A stretch of DNA of 64,000 nucleotides, from positions 2,790,001 through 2,854,000 of the forward strand of contig NZ_CP060137.1 of assembly GCF_014235785.1 (NCBI RefSeq), written 5' to 3'. The notes beneath the pieces were generated by a model. The model did no database searches. It worked only from the letters and a program-made list of their open reading frames with translations, and had not been told where the DNA came from. The position numbers and the translations under genes were made by a program. Origin of the DNA: Bacillus sp. PAMC26568 (GTDB taxonomy: Bacteria > Bacillota > Bacilli > Bacillales > Bacillaceae). Below are positions 1 to 8,165 of this stretch, one piece after another (position 1 is the first letter of the stretch; each line of letters begins with the position of its first letter).

Positions 1-2
1 TT

Positions 3-212
3 GAAGACTGCCCTCCTGAGCTTAGCGGCGATATTGTCGATCGCGGCGTCATTTTAACAGGCGGAGGCGCCTTAATGAAGGGCATGCAGGAATGGCTGAG
101 CGAAGAAATTGTTGTCCCTGTTCATCTTGCACCAAGCCCGCTGGAATCTGTTGCAATAGGGACTGGAAGATCCCTTCAAGTCATTCATAAATTGCAAAAG
201 GTTTCAAAATAA
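3..212 (+). CDS. mreBH: MreB-family rod-shape protein, C-terminal end (probably MreBH)
   Basis: This is the last 69 codons of a gene that begins outside the window. The visible part reads [19 protein letters not shown] and then [11 protein letters not shown], the conserved C-terminal nucleotide-binding segment of bacterial actin homologues (MreB, Mbl, MreBH). These proteins polymerise under the membrane and guide wall synthesis in rod-shaped cells. The choice of MreBH over the other paralogues is inferred from context: ykpA/ykpB and ampS homologues follow in this window, and in B. subtilis they neighbour mreBH. A U-tailed terminator follows directly. Confidence 0.8.
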   Translation, partial: EDCPPELSGDIVDRGVILTGGGALMKGMQEWLSEEIVVPVHLAPSPLESVAIGTGRSLQVIHKLQKVSK

Positions 213-219
213 GATAGAA

Positions 220-249
220 AGAGCCACATTCTGGTGTGGTTCTTTTTTT
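220..249 (+). terminator. Intrinsic terminator after the MreB-family gene
   Basis: A nine-base-pair stem (AGAGCCACA with TGTGGTTCT, one G-U pair) and a 6-nt loop are followed by a run of seven T. Confidence 0.85.
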
Positions 250-435
250 CGATAAAACAAGAACATTTGTTCTATTATTTTATTATTCTACTCCTTCAGG
301 CCAAATAAATCAAGTATTTGAAAATAATTCTATTTTCCTCCAAAATATTGAAACTTTCCCCTTTCCTTTTCCGTCTTACCTGATGTATGATTCTCATAAA
401 ATATATTAATTTACTTATTACTGGGGGAGAACAAC

Positions 436-1350
436 ATTAAACGCTTGTTATTGTTCGTGTCAATTATTTTTGTCGTAAGCGGGTGCGGTTTAGGGGAGAA
501 AGAACGGTTTATCATAGCAAATAATGCCGTGAGCGCAAAAGCTGTTTCTGCAAAAGAAATAGCTTTCAATCAAGAATTCGCTTTAATTGACAGCAGAGAT
601 GGCAGTAAAGTTACAACTTTTATTCCAAGTAATTATAAGGAAAAAGACAAACACGAAGCAGCAATGCAAACTCTGGTTACGCAAATGGCTGAAAAATATG
701 ATCAGCCGATGACACCTTCAAAAGTCACAGCTGACGGCAAGCTTGTGCCTGGCCAAAACCGTGTCGTTTTAGATGAAGAAGCTCTCATGAATAACCTGAT
801 GAATCTCTCAGCGTTTAATCATGAAATATCCTTGCCAATTACTGAAACAGCTCCAAACATCACACAAGAAGCCTTAAACGGAGCAAAACAATCAATTATC
901 GGGAGCTATAAAACGGTTTTTAATCCTTCAGTTGCAGGAAGAAGCACAAACATAGAACTTTCTTCAAATACAATTGATCAGATTGTTTTAGGACCAGGGG
1001 ACCGATTTTATTTCAATTTAGTTGTTGGTGAGCGAACACCGGCACGCGGTTATCAAAAAGCACTTGAAATCGTAAATAAAGAGTTTGTTGAAGGAATCGG
1101 CGGAGGAATTTGCCAAACCTCAAGCACTCTGTATAACGCTGTTGCCAAGGCGGGTCTTGAGATTATTGAGCTTCATCACCACTCAAAAGAGGTTGGCTAT
1201 GTTCCGTTAAATCAGGATGCAACTGTATCATGGGGAGGAAAAGATTTTAAATTCATGAACAATAAGGACTATCCAGTCATTATAAAAACCATTACAGATC
1301 AAAAAAATGGAAATCTGGAAGTTCAAATATTATCTGCTACTAAAAGCTGA
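436..1350 (+). CDS. VanW-family lipoprotein, probable ATT start
   Basis: Secreted, lipid-anchored protein of about 304 residues with a VanW domain. The N-terminus is a lipoprotein signal (positive KR, hydrophobic LLLFVSIIFVV, lipobox VSGC). The VanW signature GGGICQTSSTLYNA lies near residue 220, followed by HHHSKEVGYVP. VanW proteins occur in glycopeptide-resistance clusters and as YoaR-like proteins in bacilli, and their biochemical role is unsettled. The start is unusual. The only strong ribosome site, GGGGGAG at 423-429, sits 6 nt before an ATT at 436, giving M-K-R-L-L-L. The first conventional start, TTG at 445, is 15 nt from that site and would remove the positive N-region. No operon partner is visible. 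Confidence 0.85.
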   Translation: MKRLLLFVSIIFVVSGCGLGEKERFIIANNAVSAKAVSAKEIAFNQEFALIDSRDGSKVTTFIPSNYKEKDKHEAAMQTLVTQMAEKYDQPMTPSKVTADGKLVPGQNRVVLDEEALMNNLMNLSAFNHEISLPITETAPNITQEALNGAKQSIIGSYKTVFNPSVAGRSTNIELSSNTIDQIVLGPGDRFYFNLVVGERTPARGYQKALEIVNKEFVEGIGGGICQTSSTLYNAVAKAGLEIIELHHHSKEVGYVPLNQDATVSWGGKDFKFMNNKDYPVIIKTITDQKNGNLEVQILSATKS

Positions 1351-1364
1351 TTTTTGAGTGATAA

Positions 1365-1395
1365 AAGGCTAAGACATTACGTCTTAGCCTTTTTT
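1365..1395. terminator. Bidirectional terminator between convergent genes
   Basis: An 11-bp stem AAGGCTAAGAC/GTCTTAGCCTT with a 5-nt loop has a T-run on the right and A-rich sequence on the left. It separates the VanW gene from the convergent ABC-F gene. Confidence 0.85.
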
Positions 1396-1398
1396 CTA

Positions 1399-3147
1399 TC
1401 ATGTTAGCTTTTTCTTTTCTTTTAATAATCTGCCATACTCTGCATCAAGTTCATTAAAAGTCGGGTCTTCTCTGCTGATGACACTGAGTTTGCCTAAAAC
1501 AGCTGTTAATTGGTTATCTATTTTCAGCAATTCTTTTTCTATATCAGATTCATTGAATTCTTTTTTTGCCTTTGCATTGTATTCATCAAGGCTCATCTCA
1601 ACTCTGCGAACCATGCCGTCTTCAAATACAAGCAGTTTGTCACATAGTTTGTTTATGAAATACTGATCATGAGATACAATCATGATGGTACCTTCAAACT
1701 CATTAAGCGTTTCCTCAAGCTGCTCCCGGCTTGGGAGATCAAGATGATTTGTCGGCTCATCCAGGATCAGCACATCATAATCTTTCAAGATCATTGATAC
1801 TAGCTTTACTCGGGTTCGCTCTCCTAAGCTTAAAGATCCGATTGTTTGCTGAAGTTTATCTTCACTTAGACCAATGTTTGCGAATATAGTGCGCGCTCTT
1901 AAAATCTGTTCTCTCTCATGGAGATCTAGTGCGTCAAGAACAGGTACATTTTCTTGTAAGTCGTTTACATCCTGGCTTAAATAGGCCAGTTTCATTGATT
2001 CACTTTTCCATAGTTCCCCGGATGTTACACCCTCAATATCTTGAAACATTCGAATGAGTGTCGTTTTTCCAGCTCCATTTTTCCCGATAATTCCAATTCT
2101 TTCTCCATGTTTAATATAAAAATGGCTTTTTTTAATTAACTGCAGATCTTCGAAGTTTTTTTCAAGTCCCTTCGCTTCAAGAATTCGTTTGCCTCTCTTT
2201 CCGCTCGCATCAAATTGAAACATAACCTTTACTTCTTCATTTGGCTTTTCAATTTTATTTTTGTCAAGCTCAGCTGTTAATCGCTTCATTTTTGATCGAA
2301 CTTGGATGTCCATCTTTTTTGCTTTTACCCTGTTGTATTCTTTAAAGCCTATTTGTTTTCGTTCAGAGGGACTCCCTTGTTTGGTTGATTCGCGATGTGC
2401 TTTATCAGACCAATTTTTCAGATTTTCCATTTGCCCTTCAATCTTTTCTTTATAGCGCTGCTGCACTTCGTATTGATGGCGCTGTTCTTCAAAAAGCCTT
2501 TTCTTTTCATCTCTATAATAGGAGTAATTCCCTTTGAACTCTTTTAAAGTTCTATTTTCGAGTTCGAATATATGAGATACAGTCATATCGAGAAAATAAC
2601 GATCATGAGAAATGATAAGAACTGCACCTTTAAACGTTTTCAGCTGATTTACAAGCCAATCAATTCCTTGAAAATCCAAATGATTTGTCGGTTCATCCAA
2701 AATCAGCAAATCAGGTTTAGATGACCATACATGGGCAAGCGCAAGCTTTAATTTCTCACCGCCGCTTAAATGGTGCAGCCGATCTTCCTCCCACTTTTGC
2801 ACTTTTTCTAACCCTAATTTTTTTGTTGTTTCAAACAAACGATCGCCGCTCTGATCAGCTAAAACACCTTTGAAATCATGAACGGAATAATCAACAGATT
2901 GCAGTAAATAGCCAATTTTCAGTTCTTTTTTTCTTGTAATGCTTCCCCCATCAGGGCTAAGTTTGCCATACAAAAGATTGGCAAGAGTTGTTTTGCCGGC
3001 ACCATTATAGCCGACTAATCCAACGCAGTCTCCTTCCTTCAGTTCAAACTGGACATTTTCCAGGATGACCTGATCTCCATAATGTTTTTTTAAATCTTTT
3101 ACTTTGAGTATCGATTTCGCCTGTCGCTGTTTTAAATTTTTAGCCAT
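1399..3147 (-). CDS. ABC-F ribosome-protection-type ATPase (VmlR/Vga-like)
   Basis: Soluble protein of 582 residues with two ABC ATPase domains and no membrane segment. Domain 1 has GYNGAGKTT, the signature LSGGEKLK and LDEPTNHLD. Domain 2 has GKNGAGKTT, LSLGERTR and LDEPTNHLD. Between them is a long charged linker (FKGNYSYYRDEKKR, then WSDKAHRESTK), the region that reaches into the ribosome in antibiotic-resistance ABC-F proteins. The linker and C-terminus (LPSREQLEETL) resemble VmlR as I remember it, suggesting protection against lincosamides, streptogramins A or pleuromutilins. The specificity is inferred. The start is ATG at 3147, seven bases after GGGAGG; an upstream in-frame TTG lacks a ribosome site. 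The long leader carries attenuator features annotated separately. Confidence 0.88.
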   Translation of the reverse strand: MAKNLKQRQAKSILKVKDLKKHYGDQVILENVQFELKEGDCVGLVGYNGAGKTTLANLLYGKLSPDGGSITRKKELKIGYLLQSVDYSVHDFKGVLADQSGDRLFETTKKLGLEKVQKWEEDRLHHLSGGEKLKLALAHVWSSKPDLLILDEPTNHLDFQGIDWLVNQLKTFKGAVLIISHDRYFLDMTVSHIFELENRTLKEFKGNYSYYRDEKKRLFEEQRHQYEVQQRYKEKIEGQMENLKNWSDKAHRESTKQGSPSERKQIGFKEYNRVKAKKMDIQVRSKMKRLTAELDKNKIEKPNEEVKVMFQFDASGKRGKRILEAKGLEKNFEDLQLIKKSHFYIKHGERIGIIGKNGAGKTTLIRMFQDIEGVTSGELWKSESMKLAYLSQDVNDLQENVPVLDALDLHEREQILRARTIFANIGLSEDKLQQTIGSLSLGERTRVKLVSMILKDYDVLILDEPTNHLDLPSREQLEETLNEFEGTIMIVSHDQYFINKLCDKLLVFEDGMVRRVEMSLDEYNAKAKKEFNESDIEKELLKIDNQLTAVLGKLSVISREDPTFNELDAEYGRLLKEKKKLT

Positions 3148-3154
3148 AAAAAAA

Positions 3155-3297
3155 CCTCCCAAGTTAACCTAGAGAGGATTTCAACCATGTGAAAGAAGCA
3201 TGAAGGTACATCAAATAAAATGCAATTATATGCATTAATCTTTGCATTCAGCCGGAAATGGTATGAAAAATGAGCGCACTCATCCTATTCTCTAGGT
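3155..3297 (-). promoter_or_regulatory. Leader attenuator controlling the ABC-F gene
   Basis: On the transcript, 3177-3155 folds as CCTCTC...GGGAGG and is followed by seven U. The same hairpin can therefore terminate transcription and hide the ribosome site of the ABC-F gene. Its 5' arm (TCTCTAGGT, 3175-3167) is also perfectly complementary over 9 bp to an upstream arm ACCTAGAGA (3297-3289), which overlaps the last codons and stop of a small upstream ORF. These two pairings exclude each other. A ribosome finishing the ORF would cover the upstream arm and let the terminator form, whereas early stalling would leave it free to antiterminate. Ribosome-mediated attenuation is established for several ABC-F genes. 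Its operation here is inferred from the pairing alone. Confidence 0.7.
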
Positions 3298-3348
3298 CTC
3301 GTTTTTTTGCTTATTCAAAAAACGTTTAGAAAATAAGATTAGTTCCAC
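3292..3348 (-). CDS. Putative 18-residue leader peptide upstream of ABC-F gene
   Basis: A GTG start at 3348 lies 4 nt after AGGAG (3357-3353) and opens the frame MELILFSKRFLNKQKNET, ending with TAG at 3294-3292. The ORF stop sits inside the pairing arm of the attenuator, the arrangement expected for a regulatory leader peptide. A competing ATG at 3350 would give only three codons. Expression has not been shown. Confidence 0.55.
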   Translation of the reverse strand: MELILFSKRFLNKQKNET

Positions 3349-3391
3349 ATGTCTCCTGTACCTTTTCCTTTCCGATATTTCAATTGATTCT

Positions 3392-3421
3392 AGTATATGT
3401 CGAGAAAACAAAAAATGTCAA
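3392..3421 (-). promoter_or_regulatory. Sigma-A promoter for the ABC-F leader and gene
   Basis: The minus strand shows a perfect TTGACA (-35), an 18-nt spacer and TATACT (-10). Transcription would start near 3385, giving a leader of roughly 240 nt before the ABC-F start codon. Confidence 0.75.
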
Positions 3422-3437
3422 CCATTTATGAAAAGAC

Positions 3438-4316
3438 TTACAACATGTTTTCATACATTTCTGCAAGCTGAAGGTTTGTTTCCCAGCCAGCGTCACCATC
3501 TTCCAAGCACCAGCATGCACTCAAAACAGACTGACAAAATCCCCAGTTAGTAATCCTTGCACGATTTAAACCTAACTCTTTTTCAAAGAAATCAATTCTT
3601 TTTTCAAGCACATCTAAAGGATTATTTTTATCAAATAAATAATTTTTGCAGAAGCTTGTTACTTCATATTCTGCTTCACCTATGACGCCCTTTGGATCAA
3701 TGGCCAGCCACCCATTCCCGCTTCTCAAGATATTGTCTTGATGCAGATCACCATGCAAAAGGATGGGGTGAGAGATTGTATTCACCAATTCCTCGAAAAG
3801 AAGCTTTGCCTTTTGCATGATGTAATCTGAAATAACATTTTGCTCACTATTCTTTAATCCATTCATCCAATCTGTTAAATGAGGAAAAGAGTACTGATCT
3901 GAAAAAGGTACCCATATTTTCTTCATAATAGATGCTGCAATAGATACTGCTGTTTCATCGCACTTAATCTCTGATAACAATGTGCCGGGATTCAATTTTT
4001 CTAAGATTAATATGCCTTGATCTGTATGTTCGCTTAATAGCTTAACCATCCCGCCACTACGGCCAAACCTTTTTAAAGCAGCACTTTCTGCTTTCAAATC
4101 TTTGTGCTGAGGCAAGCCAATTTTTACAACAACCTCTTCTCCATTCTGTTTAATAGCAGGTGCGACATAATGATAGGTTAATGGATATGGGTCCCCAATT
4201 TTCAGATTCATGTTTTGCTCACATTGTGTGATGATGGCAGGCAGTTCATTTAGCCAGGCTCTTCCTTTTTCTCCATGGACTCCAACGATGGTCTGCTTAA
4301 ATTGGCTGCTTAGCAT
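3438..4316 (-). CDS. APH(6)/hydroxyurea-kinase family phosphotransferase
   Basis: 292 residues with a kinase-like fold of the aminoglycoside/hydroxyurea phosphotransferase family (streptomycin 6-kinase relatives). Visible hallmarks are VVVKIG for the ATP-anchoring lysine, HGDLHQDNIL for the catalytic loop (Asp and Asn) and AIDPKG for the metal-binding segment. The family phosphorylates small hydroxyl-bearing compounds, including streptomycin. Whether this copy gives resistance cannot be told from sequence. Its ATG overlaps the stop of the upstream acyl-CoA dehydrogenase gene by one base, so the two are probably translationally coupled. It ends just before the divergently placed ABC-F promoter and no strong terminator is seen. 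Confidence 0.8.
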   Translation of the reverse strand: MLSSQFKQTIVGVHGEKGRAWLNELPAIITQCEQNMNLKIGDPYPLTYHYVAPAIKQNGEEVVVKIGLPQHKDLKAESAALKRFGRSGGMVKLLSEHTDQGILILEKLNPGTLLSEIKCDETAVSIAASIMKKIWVPFSDQYSFPHLTDWMNGLKNSEQNVISDYIMQKAKLLFEELVNTISHPILLHGDLHQDNILRSGNGWLAIDPKGVIGEAEYEVTSFCKNYLFDKNNPLDVLEKRIDFFEKELGLNRARITNWGFCQSVLSACWCLEDGDAGWETNLQLAEMYENML

Positions 4317-5491
4317 TATTTCTGCTTATCTCCATCATCAAATGCCTGGTTTGCAAGGATGGAAAACGTAATTTCATCTGCTGGAGGATTGTGCAGTCCA
4401 GCTCTTACATCTCTGTAGTACCTTTGAAGAGGAAGAGAATTAAACAAACTTTGTCCTCCGACAATTCTCATTGCAAGATCCACCACTTCTACAGCCGTAT
4501 TCGTTGCAACCGTCTTAGCAGCTGCAAGCTCAGCTGCGAGTTGATGACGATCTTCAGGAAAAGCATCCCACTTCTCGGCTGTACCGTATAAAAGGTGTCT
4601 GGCAGTCAGCAGCAAAAGGTCCATTTCTGCAGTCTTCCTTCTTACTTCCGGCAGCTCTTTTATTGGATGATTTAAGCTATTAGGCTGATGCTTTTTCGCA
4701 AATTGGACAGCAAAATTTCTTGCAGCTATTGCAATACCTAAATAACACGCTGGAATATGGAGGAGCCACCCTTGTGGAGCCGGTCTTTTAGAAGGCTGAT
4801 TTTTCATGCCAGTAAGAGATTCTTCTGGTACAGCCACATTTGCAAGGATTAAATCATCACTTCTTGTAGCTCTCATTCCAAGCGTATTCCAGGTTTCTTC
4901 AATAGATAATCCATCTGTATCTTTTGGAATGATAAATTCCCCTACCTCTCCAGTTTCCTCAATCGTTGCAGTAATGAGGAAATAATCAAGCGCTGGTGCG
5001 AGCGACGTGAATATTTTCTTACCGTTGATTATCCACTTTCCACCATCACGTCTAGCCGTTGTTTCTGGTTTGCCGCCGCGTGCAGGGCTGCCTCCTTTTG
5101 GTTCAGAAGCAGCACTGTTAAGTAATTTGTCGAACTGTATGATTTCTCGGGAAATCCGGGCGTACGTTTTCTCATCCCACTTTTCTGTTTCTCTAATGTT
5201 CATTAAGATCCCAAGATGCCATCCCAGTGATAACGCGGTCGCCCCGTCTCCCTGTGCGAGCTTTTCCTGTATTAATACAAAGTCATATAGTGAAATTTCA
5301 TCCCCTCCATATTCTTTTGGGATCGATAATTTTAAGAATCCAGCTTTTTTTAAATCATTAAAATTTTCAAATGGAAAAAGAGCCTGCTGATCGTTGTAAT
5401 CTGCCCGCTTTGAAAACAAAAGCGCAAGCTCAGCAGCCTTTTCTAAAAATATTCTTTGTTGCTCTGTTTTAATAAATTGTTGATCCAGCAC
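4316..5491 (-). CDS. Acyl-CoA dehydrogenase family flavoprotein (YdbM-like)
   Basis: About 391 residues with the acyl-CoA dehydrogenase layout: a helical N-domain (IPKEYGGDEISL), a middle beta-domain (AASEPKGGSPARGGKPETTA, then GKKIFTSLAP) and a C-terminal helical domain ending with RIVGGQSLF and RYYRDVRAGLHNPP. The family oxidises acyl-CoA or related substrates using FAD. This copy resembles B. subtilis YdbM, whose substrate is unknown to me. The likely start is GTG at 5491 behind AAGGTGG; an ATG six codons upstream has no ribosome site. It overlaps the kinase gene by one base, which is an unusual partner. Confidence 0.82.
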   Translation of the reverse strand: MLDQQFIKTEQQRIFLEKAAELALLFSKRADYNDQQALFPFENFNDLKKAGFLKLSIPKEYGGDEISLYDFVLIQEKLAQGDGATALSLGWHLGILMNIRETEKWDEKTYARISREIIQFDKLLNSAASEPKGGSPARGGKPETTARRDGGKWIINGKKIFTSLAPALDYFLITATIEETGEVGEFIIPKDTDGLSIEETWNTLGMRATRSDDLILANVAVPEESLTGMKNQPSKRPAPQGWLLHIPACYLGIAIAARNFAVQFAKKHQPNSLNHPIKELPEVRRKTAEMDLLLLTARHLLYGTAEKWDAFPEDRHQLAAELAAAKTVATNTAVEVVDLAMRIVGGQSLFNSLPLQRYYRDVRAGLHNPPADEITFSILANQAFDDGDKQK

Positions 5492-5655
5492 GATCCCACC
5501 TTCTTTCATTCTCTATTTTATCTTTTAAAACATGATTAATAAAGAATTCCGATCTGACTGCTTATTTGCTTAAATAGAATACTCAGTCTTTTTTATTTCC
5601 TAAAGTTAGCAATTCTGATAAAATAGAACTAATTCTGGTTAAAGGGGATTAAAAA

Positions 5656-6885
5656 ATGACTTCTTTTCAACAAAATCTCGAAAAGTACGCTGAGCTTGCC
5701 GTCAAAGTTGGTGTTAATATTCAACAAGGGCAAACGCTCGTTGTGAACGCTTCGCTTGATGCAGCGGAATTTGTCCGTCTCGTTGTTAAAAAAGCATATG
5801 AAACAGGTGCAAAGCATGTACAGGTTGATTGGAATGACGATATTGTGACCCGTACTAGGTTTGAACTTGCTCCGCAGGAAGCCTTTGAAGAATTTCCTGA
5901 GTGGCGCGCAAAAGGGCTTGAAACGCTTGCTGAAAATGGAGCAGCCTTCATGTCGATCGTTTCTTCTTCACCTGATTTATTAAAAGGAATTGATTCAAAA
6001 AAGATTTCTGCATCTTCAAAAGCCGCTGGCACCGCCTTATCTGCATACCGCAATTATATGCAAGCGGATAAGGTGAGCTGGACTGTCATCGCTGTTCCTT
6101 CAGAAAAATGGGCTGCTAAAGTATTTCCAGATGCAGGAGATCAAGCGGTTGAAAAGCTATGGGATGCGATTTTTAAAGCAACGCGCACTGATCTTGAAGA
6201 TCCAGTTGCTGCTTGGAAAGAACACGATCAATCCCTGCACAGCAAAGTAGAATTTTTAAACGGCAAGAAGTACAAAAAGCTTCATTATCGCGCTAAGGGT
6301 ACAGATTTAACGATTGATCTCCCTGAAAAACATTTATGGATCGGTGCTGGCAGCGTTAATGAAAAAGGCGATGATTTTATGGCCAATATGCCGACAGAAG
6401 AAGTGTTTACTGTTCCTGCAAAAGAAGGCGTAAATGGCGTTGTTGCTAGTACAAAACCGCTGAGCTACGGCGGAAATCTAATTGACAATTTCTCAATTGC
6501 ATTTGAAAAAGGCCGAATTACTGAAGTGAAAGCAGAAGAAGGAGAAGAAATCTTAAAAGAGTTAGTAGCAACAGATGAGGGCTCTCACTACTTAGGTGAA
6601 GTAGCGCTGGTTCCTCACGATTCTCCTATTTCTATGTCGAATGTTTTGTTCTATAACACATTGTTCGATGAAAATGCATCCAATCATTTAGCAATTGGCA
6701 ATGCATATGCTTTCTGTATTGAAGGCGGTAAAAAAATGTCGCGAGAGGAACTGCTGGAAAATGGCGTTAACTCAAGCATTACCCATGTTGACTTCATGAT
6801 TGGTTCTGCCGAAATGGATATCGATGGCATTTTGGAAGATGGCACGAGCGAACCATTATTCAGAAAAGGAACTTGGGCGATTTAA
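5656..6885 (+). CDS. ampS: M29-family metallo-aminopeptidase AmpS
   Basis: 409-residue cytosolic leucyl-type aminopeptidase of family M29 (AmpS/AmpT, thermophilic aminopeptidase). Characteristic stretches are GQTLVVNASLDAAEFVR near the start, LHYRAKGTDLTIDLPEKHLW mid-protein, and VALVPHDSPIS and LAIGNAYAF carrying the metal-binding region toward the C-terminus. It removes N-terminal residues from peptides. Start ATG at 5656 follows AAAGGGG. It is transcribed alone and ends at a terminator. In B. subtilis ampS lies close to ykpA/ykpB and mreBH, which agrees with this neighbourhood. Confidence 0.9.
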   Translation: MTSFQQNLEKYAELAVKVGVNIQQGQTLVVNASLDAAEFVRLVVKKAYETGAKHVQVDWNDDIVTRTRFELAPQEAFEEFPEWRAKGLETLAENGAAFMSIVSSSPDLLKGIDSKKISASSKAAGTALSAYRNYMQADKVSWTVIAVPSEKWAAKVFPDAGDQAVEKLWDAIFKATRTDLEDPVAAWKEHDQSLHSKVEFLNGKKYKKLHYRAKGTDLTIDLPEKHLWIGAGSVNEKGDDFMANMPTEEVFTVPAKEGVNGVVASTKPLSYGGNLIDNFSIAFEKGRITEVKAEEGEEILKELVATDEGSHYLGEVALVPHDSPISMSNVLFYNTLFDENASNHLAIGNAYAFCIEGGKKMSREELLENGVNSSITHVDFMIGSAEMDIDGILEDGTSEPLFRKGTWAI

Positions 6886-6921
6886 GAACCTAAATGCGTT
6901 TACCAATCTATATAATAATCA

Positions 6922-6957
6922 AAAACCTTTTGGAGGCTGCTCCAAACGGTTTTTTTG
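6922..6957 (+). terminator. Terminator after ampS
   Basis: The stem TTGGAG/CTCCAA is extended by AACC/GGTT with a small bulge, and is followed by TTTTTTT. Confidence 0.8.
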
Positions 6958-6972
6958 TTTTCATTTCAAATA

Positions 6973-7003
6973 ATAAACCAATTCGCATGCCGAATTGGTT
7001 TAT
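6973..7003. repeat. 13-bp perfect inverted repeat, 5-nt centre
   Basis: ATAAACCAATTCG is mirrored exactly by CGAATTGGTTTAT around CATGC. No T-run follows on either strand, so it is not a typical terminator. It lies directly behind the minus-strand gene remnant that ends at 7010 and may be its former terminator or an operator. Confidence 0.6.
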
Positions 7004-7009
7004 CTCCAG

Positions 7010-7171
7010 CTATTTACGCTTTTTAAACCACATTAGATCAATCGTTCCTTCTCCAACATGTGCAGAAATAACAGGACTAAAATCCTCTGCTTCAATGGTT
7101 ATAGAAAGAATTATATGTTCATTGATTGTCCTTATTTTGATAAGATGATTGACGGTAAAAGACGGATTCAT
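7010..7171 (-). pseudogene. Possible DegV-family gene remnant (C-terminal end only)
   Basis: A 53-codon minus-strand frame ends with SPVISAHVGEGTIDLMW, which resembles the last conserved strand of DegV fatty-acid-binding proteins (PVIGxHxGPG). The rest of the family (about 230 residues) is absent and there is no ribosome site before the ATG at 7171. I read it as a remnant of a deleted gene. The family assignment is weak. Confidence 0.35.
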
Positions 7172-7205
7172 GTACGATGGAGTATATGAATTGTAATGGA
7201 GCGAA

Positions 7206-8126
7206 GTGAAGATGAAATCAGTAGAAGTTTACATATTATCCGGTTTTTTAGGTGCCGGAAAAACCACATTGCTGAAAAATATATTAAAACAAGAACAAGC
7301 AGCAAAACGAAAAATTGCCGTCATTATGAATGAACTTGGCAAAGTATCGATCGATTCAGACGCCATAGCAGATGATATTCCTTTAAAAGAGCTATTAAAT
7401 GGATGTGTTTGCTGTACGATGCAGGGTCAATTAGAAGCACAGCTCCAAGGAATGCTGTTGCAATATGATCTTGATGCCATATATATTGAAACTACAGGTG
7501 CTGCACATCCAATCGAGGTTTTAGATTCATGTTTATCTCCTGTATTTGCAGATAAGTTATCGATAAGATCGATTTTAACTCTTGTTGATGGGGGCCGCTA
7601 TCAAGATAGACATGCTTTAAGCATTCAAGTGCAAAAGCTCTTGCAGGAGCAAATTCATCATGCAGATTTAGTCATCATTAATAAAATTGATCACCTGTCT
7701 GAATCGGAGCAAGCAGCACTTGTCTATGACATTCAGAATATTGCGTCGGATTCCAAGGTTATGCTGACACAGTTTGCAAATATTCGCTTAAGCGATTTTC
7801 AGCAAATCAAGAGAATGAAACAGAAAGAGCACCAGAAATCACACGTTCAGCTTGATTTGCATTTAAAGACATATGTTCACACTTTTGAAAAACAAATTGA
7901 TTTTGATGCCTTTGAAGACTTTCTAAGAAATATGCCAGACACTATTTACCGCATAAAAGGGTACCTGTCATTCACACATTCAGCCGATACGTACTTATTC
8001 CAATATTCATATGGCATGCCCCTTTACTTAAAAGAGCCTGTAAAAATGAAAAATACAGTTGTTTTTATTGGGGAGAATTTAGACCATTCACAGCTTCATT
8101 ATGAGCTTAATTCTTTGCAAAAATAA
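7206..8126 (+). CDS. CobW/COG0523 G3E-family GTPase (putative metal chaperone)
   Basis: 306 residues. The P-loop GFLGAGKTT is at residues 13-21, the CVCC metal-binding motif of the family at 67-70, and ETTGAAHP, LVDGG and NKID follow as further GTPase motifs. The last 90 residues (QIDFDAFEDFLRNMP onward) form a CobW C-terminal domain. COG0523 proteins deliver zinc, cobalt or other metals to client proteins in a GTP-dependent way. There is no histidine-rich tail and no recognisable Zur box upstream, so the metal is unknown. A GTG at 7206 and an ATG at 7212 share the GGAG at 7198; both are possible starts. It is monocistronic. Confidence 0.88.
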   Translation: MKMKSVEVYILSGFLGAGKTTLLKNILKQEQAAKRKIAVIMNELGKVSIDSDAIADDIPLKELLNGCVCCTMQGQLEAQLQGMLLQYDLDAIYIETTGAAHPIEVLDSCLSPVFADKLSIRSILTLVDGGRYQDRHALSIQVQKLLQEQIHHADLVIINKIDHLSESEQAALVYDIQNIASDSKVMLTQFANIRLSDFQQIKRMKQKEHQKSHVQLDLHLKTYVHTFEKQIDFDAFEDFLRNMPDTIYRIKGYLSFTHSADTYLFQYSYGMPLYLKEPVKMKNTVVFIGENLDHSQLHYELNSLQK

Positions 8127-8132
8127 GCAGTT

Positions 8133-8164
8133 AAAAAGCCGTCCTCATTAAAAGGACGGCTTTT
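8133..8164. terminator. Bidirectional terminator between GTPase gene and ykpB
   Basis: The perfect stem AAAAGCCGTCCT/AGGACGGCTTTT has a 7-nt loop and is flanked by A and T runs. Confidence 0.85.
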
Positions 8165-8165
8165 C

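Noticed and set aside
3155..3348. T-box riboswitch before the ABC-F gene
   Set aside because: No AGGGTGGNACCGCG-type core is present; the leader ORF and pairing arms explain the structure better.
6894..7148. 84-codon plus-strand ORF behind ampS
   Set aside because: It spans the ampS terminator and the palindrome and has no ribosome site; the minus strand has the more convincing remnant.
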